A DNA stretch of 64,000 nt, taken from contig NZ_OZ060395.1 of NCBI RefSeq assembly GCF_964059125.1, forward strand, positions 62,001 to 126,000, written 5' to 3'. The stretch is from Buchnera aphidicola (Eriosoma lanigerum). Its GTDB lineage: Bacteria; Pseudomonadota; Gammaproteobacteria; Enterobacterales; Enterobacteriaceae. The translations under genes were made by a program, and so were the position numbers. The notes below the pieces were generated by a model. It had not been told where the DNA came from, searched no databases, and saw only the letters and a program-made list of their open reading frames with translations. Positions 40,486 to 50,808 of the stretch are shown piece after piece (position 1 is the stretch's first letter; every line of letters begins with the position of its first letter).

Positions 40486-41568
40486 ATTATAAACAACAAT
40501 AGTAAAAAAAAAATTTTATTTATTGATCGTGATGGTACTTTAGTTAGTGAGCCTAATGATAATTTTCAAATTGATGCAATAAATAAAATTATATTTCAAC
40601 CTGACGTTTTTGTTTCTTTAACAAAATTAAAGAAATTTGGGTATAGTTTTATTATGATTACTAATCAAGATGGATTAGGGACATTAGATTTTCCCTTTGA
40701 TACTTTTATGGAATCTCATAATTTTATACTAAAAATATTTCAATCACAAAATATTAAATTTGATGAAGTATTAATTTGTCCTCATTATATAACAGATAAT
40801 TGTCAATGTAGAAAGCCGAAGTTAGGTTTGGTTCAACCATGGTTAAATATGACTGAATTTGATAAAAAAAATAGTTATGTTATAGGTGATAGAGAAACGG
40901 ACATAGAATTAGCAATGAATATGGATATTTCTGGAATAAAATATGGAGAAAATAATTTAGGATGGTTAGATATAGCATCTAAAATTATTGAAGTCGATAG
41001 ATATGCAAAAGTTTATCGATTAACTAAAGAAACTGAAATAACAGTTCAAGTTTGGCTTAATCAAGAAGGAAAAAGCAATATTCAAACTGGTATAAATTTT
41101 TTTAATCATATGCTTGAACAAATCTCAATACATGGTGGTTTTTCTATGAATATTCTTGCTAAAGGAGATTTACACATTGATGATCATCATACTGTAGAAG
41201 ATATAGGAATAGCTTTAGGGGAAGCATTATTACAGGCTATAGGAGATAAAAAAGGAATTGGAAGATTTGGATTTACATTACCAATGGATGAAAGTATTAG
41301 TAGCTGTATATTAGATTTTTCTAATCGTCCATATTTAAACTTTATAGGTAGTTTTCATTATCAAAAAATTGGTGATTTTAATACAGATATGGTGGAACAT
41401 TTTTTCCGTTCTCTTAGTTGTTCTATGTGTAGTACTATACATTTAAAAGTGGTTGGTAAAAATGATCATCATGCAATAGAAAGTTTATTTAAAGCTTTTG
41501 GAAGAGCTATTCGACAAGCAATTAAATTAGAAGGAAATATGTTACCAAGTTCAAAAGGAATATTATAA
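40486..41568 (+). CDS. hisB: Bifunctional imidazoleglycerol-phosphate dehydratase/histidinol-phosphatase, non-standard start
   Basis: About 360 residues (E. coli 355). N-terminal HAD phosphatase with LFIDRDGTL and the zinc loop CPHYITDNCQCRKP; C-terminal dehydratase with NHMLEQISIHGG, DDHHTVEDIGIALGEAL and NDHHAIESLFKAFGRA. The phosphatase motif DRDGT lies upstream of the first ATG (40654), so that ATG is internal. The frame is open only from 40471 and contains no ATG, GTG or TTG before the motif; candidates are ATT 40483, ATT 40486 and ATA 40489. ATT 40486 lies 7 bases after GAGGA and is preferred. This may be a decayed ATG (ATA) or an IF3-sensitive AUU start. Ends directly at hisH. Confidence 0.9.
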   Translation: MINNNSKKKILFIDRDGTLVSEPNDNFQIDAINKIIFQPDVFVSLTKLKKFGYSFIMITNQDGLGTLDFPFDTFMESHNFILKIFQSQNIKFDEVLICPHYITDNCQCRKPKLGLVQPWLNMTEFDKKNSYVIGDRETDIELAMNMDISGIKYGENNLGWLDIASKIIEVDRYAKVYRLTKETEITVQVWLNQEGKSNIQTGINFFNHMLEQISIHGGFSMNILAKGDLHIDDHHTVEDIGIALGEALLQAIGDKKGIGRFGFTLPMDESISSCILDFSNRPYLNFIGSFHYQKIGDFNTDMVEHFFRSLSCSMCSTIHLKVVGKNDHHAIESLFKAFGRAIRQAIKLEGNMLPSSKGIL

Positions 41569-42159
41569 ATGAAGATTGTTATATTAAATACTGGTTGTGC
41601 TAATTTATTATCAGTTAAATTAGCTATTGATAGATTAGGATATGATTCAAAAATTAGTTGTGATATTCTTCAAATTTACAACTCTGATAAAATTATTATT
41701 CCTGGTGTTGGTAGTATGGCTTCTGTAATGAATCAATTATATCAACTAAATTTGATTGAAATAATTAAAAATATTACTCAACCTGTATTAGGAATTTGTC
41801 TTGGTATGCAAGTTTTAAGTATGTTTAGCGAAGAATCAGGAGGTATAAAAGGATTAGACATTATTCCGGTTAATGTTTCATTATTGAATACTAATGGATT
41901 ATCTTTACCACATACTGGATGGAATAAAATAAATTTTAATATAGATCATCTATTATTTAAAAATATAAATATTAAAGATCGATTTTATTTTGTACATAGT
42001 TATGCGATTCCAATAAATAAATTTACTATTGCTAGTACATTTTATGGAATGGAATTTACTTCAGTCATACAAAAAAATAATTTTTTTGGGGTGCAATTTC
42101 ATCCAGAGAAATCAGGTTTATTAGGAAATCGTTTACTAAAAAATTTTTTAGAAATTTAA
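41569..42159 (+). CDS. hisH: Imidazole glycerol phosphate synthase, glutamine amidotransferase subunit
   Basis: Supplies ammonia to HisF. 196 residues, as in E. coli. Class I amidotransferase triad: nucleophile Cys in LGICLGMQVLS (about 76), His and Glu in GVQFHPEKSG (about 176-178); oxyanion-side PGVGSMASVM is present. Starts on the base after the hisB stop. Confidence 0.98.
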   Translation: MKIVILNTGCANLLSVKLAIDRLGYDSKISCDILQIYNSDKIIIPGVGSMASVMNQLYQLNLIEIIKNITQPVLGICLGMQVLSMFSEESGGIKGLDIIPVNVSLLNTNGLSLPHTGWNKINFNIDHLLFKNINIKDRFYFVHSYAIPINKFTIASTFYGMEFTSVIQKNNFFGVQFHPEKSGLLGNRLLKNFLEI

Positions 42160-42172
42160 GAGAAACAAAAAC

Positions 42173-42919
42173 ATGATTATTCCAGCAATAGATTTAATAA
42201 ACGGGAAAGTAGTCCGATTATATCAAGGAAATTATTCTCAAAAAAAAATATATAGTACTTGTATTGAACAATATTTAGAAGAATGTTCTGTATCTGGAGT
42301 AAAATCAATTCATATTGTAGATTTGGATGGGGCTAAAAATCCAGATTTTAAGCAATATAAAATATTAAAAAGTATAATTTCTACTTATATAGATATACAT
42401 TTTCAAGTGGGAGGGGGTGTTCGTACAGAAAAAGATATTGATATGCTTTTATCATTTGGAGCAAAAAAGATAGTAGTTGGATCATTAGCTATTACTAATA
42501 AAACTTTAATAGAGAAGTGGTTGCATACATATGGTACAGAAACTATTGTTTTAGCTTTAGATATAAAAATTAATGGTAAAAAAGAAGTTTGCATTAATGG
42601 ATGGCAAGATAATACTGGTATAATTTTAGAAGATGTTTTGGAGTATTATATTCCATTTGGTTTAAAATATATTTTATGTACTGATATATCTAAAGATGGA
42701 ACATTACAGGGTAGTAATATTCAATTGTATAAAGAAATTTGTAACGCTTATTCAAATATTGCAGTACAATCTTCAGGAGGAATTGGATCATTGCATGATA
42801 TTTATTCTTTGAAACAAACAGGAGTGAAAGATATAATTGTTGGACGTGGATTATTAGAAAAAAAATTCACAATTTCGGAGGCTATAACATGTTGGCAAAA
42901 AGAATCATACCTTGCTTAG
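42173..42919 (+). CDS. hisA: Phosphoribosyl-formimino AICAR ribonucleotide isomerase
   Basis: TIM-barrel isomerase of histidine synthesis. 248 residues (E. coli 245). [17 protein letters not shown] with the catalytic Asp8, [11 protein letters not shown], second catalytic Asp in LALDIK (about 129), [11 protein letters not shown] and [10 protein letters not shown]. Its last 31 bases overlap hisF in another frame. Confidence 0.98.
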   Translation: MIIPAIDLINGKVVRLYQGNYSQKKIYSTCIEQYLEECSVSGVKSIHIVDLDGAKNPDFKQYKILKSIISTYIDIHFQVGGGVRTEKDIDMLLSFGAKKIVVGSLAITNKTLIEKWLHTYGTETIVLALDIKINGKKEVCINGWQDNTGIILEDVLEYYIPFGLKYILCTDISKDGTLQGSNIQLYKEICNAYSNIAVQSSGGIGSLHDIYSLKQTGVKDIIVGRGLLEKKFTISEAITCWQKESYLA

Positions 42920-43668
42920 ATGTTAAAGATGGTATAGTAGTCAAAGGTATTCAATTTAAAAATCATAAAATTGTTGGTGATATTATACCTCTTGTGAATC
43001 GTTATCTTCAAGAAGGAGCTGATGAATTAGTTTTTTATGATATTTCTGCATCAGCAAAAAATAAATTGGTTGATAAAAAATGGATAACAAAAATTGCAGA
43101 AGTCATCAATATTCCATTTTGTGTTTCTGGAGGAATTAAAACAATAGAAGATGTTAAAATGATTTTATCTTTTGGTGCAGATAAAATTTCTATTAATTCT
43201 CCTGCTCTTGAAGATCCTAGTTTGATTTCTAGGATTGCAGATCGATTTGGTACACAATGTTTAGTGATTGGTATTGATTCCTGGTTTGATAAAAATCATA
43301 AAACTTATAAAGTATATCAATATACAGGTGATAGTAAAAAAATGCTACAAACAGATTGGAATACTATAGAATGGGTTAAACAAGTACAGATTCTTGGAGC
43401 TGGAGAAATTGTGTTGAATGTAATGAATCATGATGGTGTTTGTCATGGTTATGATGTGTTACAATTAAGTGAAATACGAAAAATATGTCATGTTCCTTTA
43501 ATTGCATCTGGAGGAGCTGGAAGGATGTCTGATTTTTATGATGTGTTTCATTTTGCTAAAGTAGAAGGGGCTTTAGCCGCAACAGTATTTCATAAAAATA
43601 TAATAAATATAAAGGATTTAAAAAAATTTTTAATTAATAAAGGATTGGAGATTAGACAATGTTGTTAA
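42889..43668 (+). CDS. hisF: Imidazole glycerol phosphate synthase, cyclase subunit
   Basis: 259 residues (E. coli 258). [19 protein letters not shown] with catalytic Asp11, [11 protein letters not shown], Asp in IGIDSW (about 130) and [12 protein letters not shown]. Start ATG at 42889 lies inside hisA with TCGGAGGCTATAAC just before it, an unusually strong Shine-Dalgarno for this sequence. Overlaps hisIE by 10 bases. Works with HisH. Confidence 0.98.
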   Translation: MLAKRIIPCLDVKDGIVVKGIQFKNHKIVGDIIPLVNRYLQEGADELVFYDISASAKNKLVDKKWITKIAEVINIPFCVSGGIKTIEDVKMILSFGADKISINSPALEDPSLISRIADRFGTQCLVIGIDSWFDKNHKTYKVYQYTGDSKKMLQTDWNTIEWVKQVQILGAGEIVLNVMNHDGVCHGYDVLQLSEIRKICHVPLIASGGAGRMSDFYDVFHFAKVEGALAATVFHKNIINIKDLKKFLINKGLEIRQCC

Positions 43669-44300
43669 ATGAGAATTTAAATAAATTAAATTGGAAGAAA
43701 AATGATGGATTATTGCCTGCTATAATACAACATCATATTTCAGGAGAAGTATTAATGCATGGTTATATGAATTCAGTATCGTTAGAGAAAACATTAACAG
43801 AAAAATTAGTGACATTTTATTCTAGAAGTAAAAAAAGATTATGGACTAAAGGTGAAACTTCAAATAATTCATTATTCGTTATGGATATTACGGTAGATTG
43901 TGATTATGATACAATTTTAGTGTTTGTAGAACCAAAAGGTAATACATGTCATTTAGATAGAATTAGTTGTTTTCCAGATGTTCATAAATGTTTTTTTTCT
44001 TTTTTATTAGATTTAGAAAAATTAATTGAAAAAAGGAAAAGAACGAAAAATATTAATTCTTATACGAGTGATTTGTTTGTTAGAGGTACTCAACGTATAG
44101 CACAAAAAGTAGCAGAAGAAGCTATAGAAGTAGCATTGTCAGCTGTTTCAAATCAAAAAAATGAATTAATTAGTGAATCTTCTGATTTAATTTATCATTT
44201 TTTAGTATTGTTACGTAATCAAAATATTAATTTTAGTACTATTGTAAATCATTTAAAAAATATAAATTTATCAAAAAATAATTCATTATTAGATAAATAA
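43659..44300 (+). CDS. hisI: Bifunctional phosphoribosyl-AMP cyclohydrolase/phosphoribosyl-ATP pyrophosphatase
   Basis: 213 residues (E. coli 203), fused HisI-HisE. HisI half: [32 protein letters not shown], the metal-binding DCDYDTILV and CHLDRISCF. HisE half: [21 protein letters not shown] and [13 protein letters not shown]. Last gene of the his operon; no strong hairpin follows directly. Confidence 0.97.
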   Translation: MLLNENLNKLNWKKNDGLLPAIIQHHISGEVLMHGYMNSVSLEKTLTEKLVTFYSRSKKRLWTKGETSNNSLFVMDITVDCDYDTILVFVEPKGNTCHLDRISCFPDVHKCFFSFLLDLEKLIEKRKRTKNINSYTSDLFVRGTQRIAQKVAEEAIEVALSAVSNQKNELISESSDLIYHFLVLLRNQNINFSTIVNHLKNINLSKNNSLLDK

Positions 44301-44601
44301 TTTATTTTTATATAATATACAAAATATTATGTAATAGTAGAACAAGAATATTTTATTATTTATAGTAATAGTAGTTATCATTTTTTTTATTGTATATTCT
44401 ATTAAAATAATTTTTATTTAAAATACACTCTTGATTTACATATAATTAAATATAGATTAATTTATCATTTGGAACGAAATACATATTTTTTATATCAATC
44501 AAGATATATAATCAGTTATATAATATTTTTAAAAATCGTTTCAAACAATATTTTAAACTATAATGTAAAGGATAGATATAATTACATGATAGGTGATAAA
44601 A
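44301..44601. other. 301-base spacer between the his operon and gnd
   Basis: AT-rich; no gene or RNA found. It presumably contains the his terminator and the gnd promoter, neither identified with confidence. Confidence 0.4.
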
Positions 44602-46011
44602 ATGATTGAAAAGCAACACATTGGTGTCGTTGGAATGGCTGTTATGGGAAGAAATTTAGCATTAAATATGGAAAATCATCATTACCGTGTTTCTATTTTT
44701 AATCGATCTAGAATTAAAACGGATGAAGTTATAATTAAATACCCTACAAAAAAAATATTTCCTTATTATACTATTAAAGAGTTTATCAATTCTTTAGAAA
44801 AACCTTGTCGTATTTTACTAATGATTCAAGCAGGACAACCTACTGACGAAATGATTTCTTCTATTATTCCTTATTTAACATCAGGTGATATTATTATTGA
44901 TGGAGGAAACGCATTTTATAAAGATACAATACGTCGTTATAATGAATGTTATAAATTGGGTTTACATTTCATTGGAGCAGGCATTTCTGGAGGGGAAGAA
45001 GGAGCATTAAAAGGTCCTGCTATTATGCCTAGTGGATCTAAAGAAGTATATGATCATTATATTGCTCCTATTTTTACTAAAATTGCTGCTACATCAGAAG
45101 GAGAACCTTGTGTTTCTTATATAGGTCCTAATGGTTCTGGTCATTATGTGAAAATGGTTCATAATGGAATAGAATATAGTGATATGCAATTAATTTCTGA
45201 GTCGTATGTATTGTTAAAATATATTGCTAACATGAATAATCAGGAGTTATCTTCTATTTTTTCAGAATGGAATAAAGGTGAATTAAATAGTTATTTAATT
45301 GAAATAACTAAAAATATTTTTAATAAAAAAAATGAACAAGAACAGTATTTAATTGATTTTATTGAAGATACAGCAGAAAATAAAGGAACAGGAACATGGA
45401 CTAGTCAAAGTTCATTAGAACTAAATGAACCTCTTTCTTTAATTACTGAATCTGTCTTTTTTCGTTATATTTCTTCTTTACAGGATCAACGTAAAAAAGC
45501 ATCGAAATGTTTATTAGGACCAAAACACTTTAATATTATTAAAAATAGAATTGAATTTGTTGAAAACGTCAGAAAAGCATTATATTTAGGGAAAATTATT
45601 GCTTATGCTCAGGGTTTTTCTTTATTATCAGTAGCATCAAAAAAATATAATTGGGAATTAAAATGTCATGAAATAGCAAAAATATTTCGTTCTGGATGCA
45701 TTATTCGAGCTAAATTTTTATATAGAATTATTGATTCTTATATGTTAAATAATAAAATAGAAAATTTATTATTAACTCCCTATTTTGTAAACATTGCTAA
45801 TGAATATCATGAATCTTTAAGATTAGTAGTGTCACATGCTGTATTAAATGGGATTCCTGTTCCAGCTTTATCATCTGCTATTTCTTATTATGATAGTTAT
45901 CGTACTGTTTTTTTATCTACTAATTTAATTCAAGCACAAAGGGATTATTTTGGTGCACATACTTATAAAAGAATTGATATTTCAGGTATTCATCATACTA
46001 ATTGGATTTGA
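44602..46011 (+). CDS. gnd: 6-phosphogluconate dehydrogenase
   Basis: NADP enzyme yielding ribulose 5-phosphate, NADPH and CO2. Start chosen at ATG 44602 because AGGTG at 44591-44595 is well placed; an in-frame GTG at 44593 would be nine bases earlier and inside that site. 469 residues (E. coli 468). Motifs: [15 protein letters not shown] (nucleotide fold, with FNRS for NADP), [21 protein letters not shown] (key residues GxSGGxxGAxxGPxxMPGG-type), [12 protein letters not shown] with catalytic Lys, and the C-terminal [16 protein letters not shown]. Confidence 0.97.
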   Translation: MIEKQHIGVVGMAVMGRNLALNMENHHYRVSIFNRSRIKTDEVIIKYPTKKIFPYYTIKEFINSLEKPCRILLMIQAGQPTDEMISSIIPYLTSGDIIIDGGNAFYKDTIRRYNECYKLGLHFIGAGISGGEEGALKGPAIMPSGSKEVYDHYIAPIFTKIAATSEGEPCVSYIGPNGSGHYVKMVHNGIEYSDMQLISESYVLLKYIANMNNQELSSIFSEWNKGELNSYLIEITKNIFNKKNEQEQYLIDFIEDTAENKGTGTWTSQSSLELNEPLSLITESVFFRYISSLQDQRKKASKCLLGPKHFNIIKNRIEFVENVRKALYLGKIIAYAQGFSLLSVASKKYNWELKCHEIAKIFRSGCIIRAKFLYRIIDSYMLNNKIENLLLTPYFVNIANEYHESLRLVVSHAVLNGIPVPALSSAISYYDSYRTVFLSTNLIQAQRDYFGAHTYKRIDISGIHHTNWI

Positions 46012-46117
46012 ATAAAATAAAAATAATATTTTAATTAGATATTTTAATATATTATGTTTTAATTTTATTATTTTAGATAGCAATTATTAATGAAATATTG
46101 TATGTATTGTTATTAAT

Positions 46118-46143
46118 AGAGATGCTGTTTAGCATCTCTTTTG
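46118..46143 (+). terminator. Rho-independent terminator after gnd
   Basis: 9-bp perfect stem agagatgct/agcatctct with a 4-base loop, followed by TTTT; about 110 bases after the gnd stop. Confidence 0.75.
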
Positions 46144-46426
46144 TGATATTTTTATAAATATAATAAATTTATTATTTTATTTTTTTTATTTATATAATGG
46201 ACATTATAATTAAAAATTGAATGAAAATGTATATATATTTGTATACATATGTAATAATCAAAGATAATCTTTTTATTTTTTTTTAGATATATATATTTGA
46301 TATAATGCGTTGATAATATTTAAAATATTATATTTATTATAATTAATATATTATAACTATGTATTTTATTGTATATAAATAAATTATTTTTTTTTTATTA
46401 AAATAAAATTTTAATAGGTAGAACTA
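46144..46426. other. AT-rich spacer before dcd
   Basis: The stretch between the gnd and dcd genes is 415 bases; besides the terminator it shows nothing recognisable. A TTGATA...(17)...-like promoter region near 46290-46320 (ttgatataatg) might serve dcd but is weak evidence in such AT-rich sequence. Confidence 0.35.
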
Positions 46427-46990
46427 ATGCGTTTATCGGACAAAGATATTGAGTTTTGGTTAGATAGTGGGTTATTAAAAATTTTTCCAAGACCAGAATC
46501 ACATTTAATTAATGGAGCGACAGTAGATATCAGATTGGGAAATCGATTTAGAGTGTTTAGAAGTAATGAAAATAAAATTATTAATTTAGGTAATGATGAA
46601 CAAAATATTAAAGATATTTTAGAAAAAACTATGTCTCCAGAAATTTTTTTGTCTAAAACAGATTATTTTTTTTTAAAACCTAGTGGTTTTGCGTTAGCAG
46701 TTACTGAAGAAAAAATTAGTATGCCAAATACTTTGGTTGGTTGGTTAGATGGTCGATCTTCTTTAGGTCGTTTAGGATTAATGGTACATGCTACTGCTCA
46801 TAGAATTGATCCTGGATGGGAAGGAAAAATTGTTTTAGAATTGTTCAATTCAGGTAAAGCAGTATTAGTATTACAACCAGGAATGTATATAGGTGCAATT
46901 AGTTTTGAGATTTTATCTAGTATGTCTATTCGTCCTTATAATGTTCGTTTAGGAACGAAGTATTTACAACAAGATAGTATTATTGTTTAG
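46427..46990 (+). CDS. dcd: dCTP deaminase
   Basis: Makes dUTP from dCTP for thymidylate synthesis. 187 residues (E. coli 193). MRLSDKDIEFWLDSG, INGATVDIRLGN, GWLDGRSSLGRLGLMVHATAHRIDPGWEGKIVLELFN (key residues DGRSSxxRxG...AHRxDPGWxG; catalytic Glu in VLELFN) are present. ATAGGTAGAACTA precedes the ATG. Stand-alone gene. Confidence 0.97.
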   Translation: MRLSDKDIEFWLDSGLLKIFPRPESHLINGATVDIRLGNRFRVFRSNENKIINLGNDEQNIKDILEKTMSPEIFLSKTDYFFLKPSGFALAVTEEKISMPNTLVGWLDGRSSLGRLGLMVHATAHRIDPGWEGKIVLELFNSGKAVLVLQPGMYIGAISFEILSSMSIRPYNVRLGTKYLQQDSIIV

Positions 46991-47335
46991 TAAAATTTGT
47001 TCGCATTATTAATAAATTTATGGATTATAATATAATTATAAATAATTTTTATGATAATTGAAATTATATAATGTTTTTTTAAATAAAAATATTTTTATTG
47101 ATTTGATATATTCATGTATTGTAATATTTTTATATTAAATAAAAAAATATTTATTATATATATTTTTATATCTAATACTTATTTATAGGAATTATTTTTT
47201 TTATTATTGTAATTTTTATAAAAAATATATCTATTTTTTTTTTTAAATTAGATAAATATTTATCTAATGTACGATAGCATATACCATGAAATAAAATTTA
47301 TTTAATATATAAATATAATTTACAGGAACTTCTAT
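46991..47335. other. 345-base spacer, nothing recognised
   Basis: Between dcd and metG, both rightward. AT-only sequence; udk and asmA follow dcd in E. coli but no remnant is seen. Confidence 0.45.
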
Positions 47336-48973
47336 ATGTCATTGTTTAAGAAAAAAATGTTAGTAACTTGTGCTTTTCCTTATGCTAATGGATCAATTCA
47401 TTTAGGACATTTGTTAGAGCAAATTCAAGCAGATATTTGGGTTCGATATCAAAGATTGCGTGGACATATAGTATGGTTTATTTGTGCTGATGATACTCAT
47501 GGAACTGCAATTATGATGAAATCAAGAAATATGGGAATATCGCCTGAAAAAATTATACATTCTGTATTATTAGAACATATTTCTGATTTTAAATCGTTTA
47601 ATATTTCTCATGATAATTACTATACAACTCATTCTTCAGAAAATTATTATTTTTTAAAAAAAATTTATCATTTGTTAAAGAAAAAAAAATTAATTCATGA
47701 AAAAAATATTACTCAATTGTATGATCCAATAGAAAAAATATTTCTTCCTGATCGTTTAATTAAAGGTGTGTGTCCTAAATGTAATGAAAAAAATCAATAT
47801 GGTGACAATTGTGAACAATGTGGATCAATTTATGATTCAGTGGAATTAATTGATCCTATTTCTACAATATCTGGTGTAAAACCGATATTGCGTAAATCAA
47901 TGCACTTATTTTTTAATTTACCTTGTTTTCGGGAACAATTATATGATTGGATGCATTCTTCCAATGTGTTAGAGAAAAAAGTATTAAATAAAGCAAAAGA
48001 ATGGTTTAGTACAGAATTAAAACCTTGGAATATTTCTAGAGATGGACCATATTTTGGTTTTCAGATTCCAAATTATTTTAATAAATATTTTTATGTTTGG
48101 CTAGATGCCCCGATTGGTTATTTAAGTGTATTTAAAAATTTATGTACTAAGAATAAAAGTATATGTTTTAATGATTTTTGGGATGTAAATACAACAACAT
48201 TATTATATCATTTTATAGGTAAAGATATTATTTATTTTCATAGTTTGTTTTGGCCAGCTATATTAGAAGCTTCTGGATTGAGGAAACCTACGAAAATATT
48301 TGTTCATGGTTACGTTACTGTTAAGGGATTGAAGTTATCTAAATCTAAGGGTTCTGCAATATTAGCAAAAGATTGGTTGAAGTATTTAGATTCTGATAGT
48401 TTACGGTATTATTATGCTTCTAAATTATCTTCTAACATAGATGATATTGAAATTAATGTACAAGACTTAGTCCAGAAAGTAAATTCAGATATCGTTAATA
48501 AAGTGATTAATTTAGCATCAAGAACAGCTAAAATTATTAATAAATATTTTAATAGTCAATTATCAGATAAAATAGATGATAATCAGTTATTGAATATATT
48601 TTTAGATTTTACTAAAAAAATTGAATATTTTTTGGAACATAGAGAGTATAGTGAAGCAATTCGTAGTATTATGAGATTTGCAGATATGGGAAACAAATAT
48701 ATTAATACTCGATCCCCTTGGATTATTTTACAAACTAAAGGTATTGTTATAGAAGTACAAGATATTTGTTCAATGGGTATTAATTTGTTTCGAATATTAA
48801 TGACTTGGTTACAACCTATTGTACCTAATTTAGCAAAGAATACAGAATTGTTTCTTCTTAGTAAATTATCCTGGAATTCCATTAATATTCCTTTATTATC
48901 TCATAAGGTAGCTATTTTTAAACCATTATATAAAAAATTAGATTATAATTTAATTAAAACAATTTTTGATTAA
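47336..48973 (+). CDS. metG: Methionyl-tRNA synthetase without the C-terminal dimer domain
   Basis: Charges initiator and elongator tRNA-Met. 545 residues against 677 in E. coli. HIGH motif HLGH at 22-25 in SIHLGHLLEQ; zinc knuckle CPKC...CEQCG at about 146-162; KMSKS-type motif KLSKSKG at about 335-341; anticodon domain with the INTRSPWIIL and LQPIVPNLAK segments. It stops where the EMAP-II-like tRNA-binding/dimerisation domain begins, so it is a monomeric short form. ACAGGAACTTCTAT precedes the ATG. Convergent with tilS, only 13 bases apart. Confidence 0.97.
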   Translation: MSLFKKKMLVTCAFPYANGSIHLGHLLEQIQADIWVRYQRLRGHIVWFICADDTHGTAIMMKSRNMGISPEKIIHSVLLEHISDFKSFNISHDNYYTTHSSENYYFLKKIYHLLKKKKLIHEKNITQLYDPIEKIFLPDRLIKGVCPKCNEKNQYGDNCEQCGSIYDSVELIDPISTISGVKPILRKSMHLFFNLPCFREQLYDWMHSSNVLEKKVLNKAKEWFSTELKPWNISRDGPYFGFQIPNYFNKYFYVWLDAPIGYLSVFKNLCTKNKSICFNDFWDVNTTTLLYHFIGKDIIYFHSLFWPAILEASGLRKPTKIFVHGYVTVKGLKLSKSKGSAILAKDWLKYLDSDSLRYYYASKLSSNIDDIEINVQDLVQKVNSDIVNKVINLASRTAKIINKYFNSQLSDKIDDNQLLNIFLDFTKKIEYFLEHREYSEAIRSIMRFADMGNKYINTRSPWIILQTKGIVIEVQDICSMGINLFRILMTWLQPIVPNLAKNTELFLLSKLSWNSINIPLLSHKVAIFKPLYKKLDYNLIKTIFD

Positions 48974-48986
48974 AGTAAATAAATAT

Positions 48987-50311
48987 TTAATTATAATTAT
49001 TACCATGAATATGGTTTATATGATTATACCATGACAAACACCATTTTTTTCTATTTAATAAAATTTTTGAATGAGATGTATAGTATCCTAATGCTGTAAT
49101 AAAATGATTATTGTAATATATCATTGGAATTCTTTTTCTTTCCCAAGGTGGAATTCTCATTTTTTGCCATATTTTTTTTATTTCAATGAATTTATGATTT
49201 TGGTTAATACATTTTTTATCTGCTTGGAAACGGATATTAACTATTTCGTTAGAATGAGGAATAGGCAAATTATTTCCATAAAGATTTGATTGAATGATTC
49301 CTAATTGATTAGGTAAAATTAATGGTTTATTATAATTTTTCCAAAATATAATTAGATTATTTATTTTTTTCATTATAGGAAGAATATAAATAAATGTTTT
49401 ATAACGAATAATTTCAAATTTATGAAACTGTAATTTTGGATTAATAGAGTTTGGCATTAAAATCAGTTCATTATATATCATATTAATTTTATGATAAGAA
49501 GGCATTTCTTGATGATGAAATTTAATCCAGTGTCGTAAAATTAAATTTCTCATTGTTTCATTATATCTATTAATATCAATAATATTTAATGAACCATTAG
49601 AACACAAATATTTGTTGAATATTTTATATGTAAATTGATTGAGTATAATATTTTCTTCATTAATTAATTTAATACTTCGCATAGAATTTTTTATAAAAAA
49701 TGGCCATTTTTTTTCTATTTTTGGAAGAATCTGATGTCTTATAAAATTTCTGTCAAATTTTATATTTTGATTAGATGAATCAGATAACCAACTTAATTTT
49801 TGATTTATTGCCCAATTTTTTATTTCTTGTTTAGTAACGTATAATAATGGTCTACAATGTATATTAGCTCCAATTTTCTTTATATAAGGCATAGAACTTA
49901 ATCCAGTTGGTCCACTTCCTCTTTTTAATGCTAATAAGAACGTTTCTAATTGATCATTTAAGTGATGTGCTGTTAGTAAAATTTCTGATTTTAATAAATT
50001 TTTTTGAATAGCTTTATAACGTTCTATTCTAAAGTAAGCTTCTATTCCATAAACATTTTTTTTATAATTAGGGATAGATTGAATAATGCATTCTACGTCA
50101 TATTTTTCACAAATATTTTTACAAAAAATACTCCATTGATTGGAATTTTTATCATAATTATGATTAATATGAATAGCTCGAAATTTTATAGTATGATTTT
50201 TTTTTTTAAATGAATAAATTGATGTAATAATACAGTAGAATCTATTCCTCCACTATATGCTATCATAAAACTATAATTATTATGAAATTGATTGATAAAA
50301 TCATTAATCAA
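48987..50311 (-). CDS. tilS: tRNA(Ile)-lysidine synthase, frameshifted in a poly-A tract
   Basis: Modifies C34 of tRNA-Ile(CAU) to lysidine so that AUA is read as Ile; essential in bacteria. The N-terminal part, from a TTG at 50311 with GGAG 8 bases upstream, carries the PP-loop SGGIDSTVLLHQ. It then reaches an 11-A run (50197-50207 as T on the plus strand) and would stop at a TAA soon after. The other part continues in the next frame with IKFRAIHINHNYD, HHLNDQLETFLLALKRGSGPTGLSSM and the C-terminal domains to 48987. Adding one A (12) joins both into about 441 residues (E. coli 432) with no other stop. Both halves are well conserved, suggesting rescue by RNA-polymerase slippage rather than a dead gene. 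Confidence 0.88.
50197..50207 (-). other. 11-A slippage-prone tract causing the tilS frameshift
   Basis: Eleven consecutive A on the coding strand. Upstream frame: L-K-K-K then a +1 shift to a stop (ATC ATA CTA TAA). Downstream frame reads N-H-T-I-K-F, continuing TilS. Buchnera is known to rescue such frameshifts by transcriptional slippage in long A tracts (established knowledge). Confidence 0.8.
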
Positions 50312-50418
50312 AATTATATCTCCATAAATGTTTGTATACTATATTTATATTTTTATGCATTATGCAATAAGGTTGTTGTTTTTAAATAGAATTTAATTAA
50401 TTTATTGTAATATATTTG

Positions 50419-50492
50419 TACGTTCGAGTGGATTTGAACCACTGACCCCCACCTTGTCATGGTGGTACTCTAACCTTCTGAGCTACGAACGT
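50419..50492 (-). tRNA. tRNA-Val (GAC)
   Basis: 74-base cloverleaf on the minus strand. Acceptor acgttcg/cgaacgt, anticodon stem ccacc/ggtgg with loop atgacaa (GAC), T-arm with GGTTCAAATCC, discriminator A, no encoded CCA. Very like enteric valV/valW, which lie in the same chromosomal area as ribE (ribC) in E. coli. Confidence 0.94.
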
Positions 50493-50808
50493 ATAAAATT
50501 TTTATTTAATTGTTAATCATATTATAATAATATATAAATTTCAAATTATATTAATTGTTTATTTATGGTAATTAATAAATACATATTAGTTGTTAATAAT
50601 TAACATAAACATGTTGATGTTAATCATATATGTATGATATACATTGATATACATATTAGATTTTTAAAAAATTTATATAAAATCAATAATTATATTGATC
50701 ATATTCAATTAAGATATATATAAAATTATTTTAATATATATTTATAATTTTAATATATTTTATTAATAATTAGATCTTATAATTAACTATGTATGATAGG
50801 AAAATCAA
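50493..50808. other. 316-base spacer upstream of ribE
   Basis: AT-rich, between tRNA-Val (leftward) and ribE (rightward). No FMN-riboswitch-like conserved core is visible; no gene recognised. Confidence 0.45.

Noticed and set aside
40654-41568. hisB starting at the first ATG (304 residues)
   Set aside because: The conserved DRDGT phosphatase motif and DNA coding pattern continue upstream to 40483-40489, so this ATG is internal.
48987-49892. A separate 301-residue protein starting at 49892
   Set aside because: It is the C-terminal two-thirds of TilS; conserved TilS sequence continues upstream without an ATG until the poly-A frameshift.
50419-50492. tRNA-Asp (GUC) on the plus strand
   Set aside because: The plus strand reads gtc in the loop, but the T-arm, D-arm and discriminator are correct only on the minus strand, giving tRNA-Val (GAC).
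50493-50808. FMN riboswitch upstream of ribE
   Set aside because: The conserved AGGAUA/GGGU-type core is not present; the spacer is featureless.
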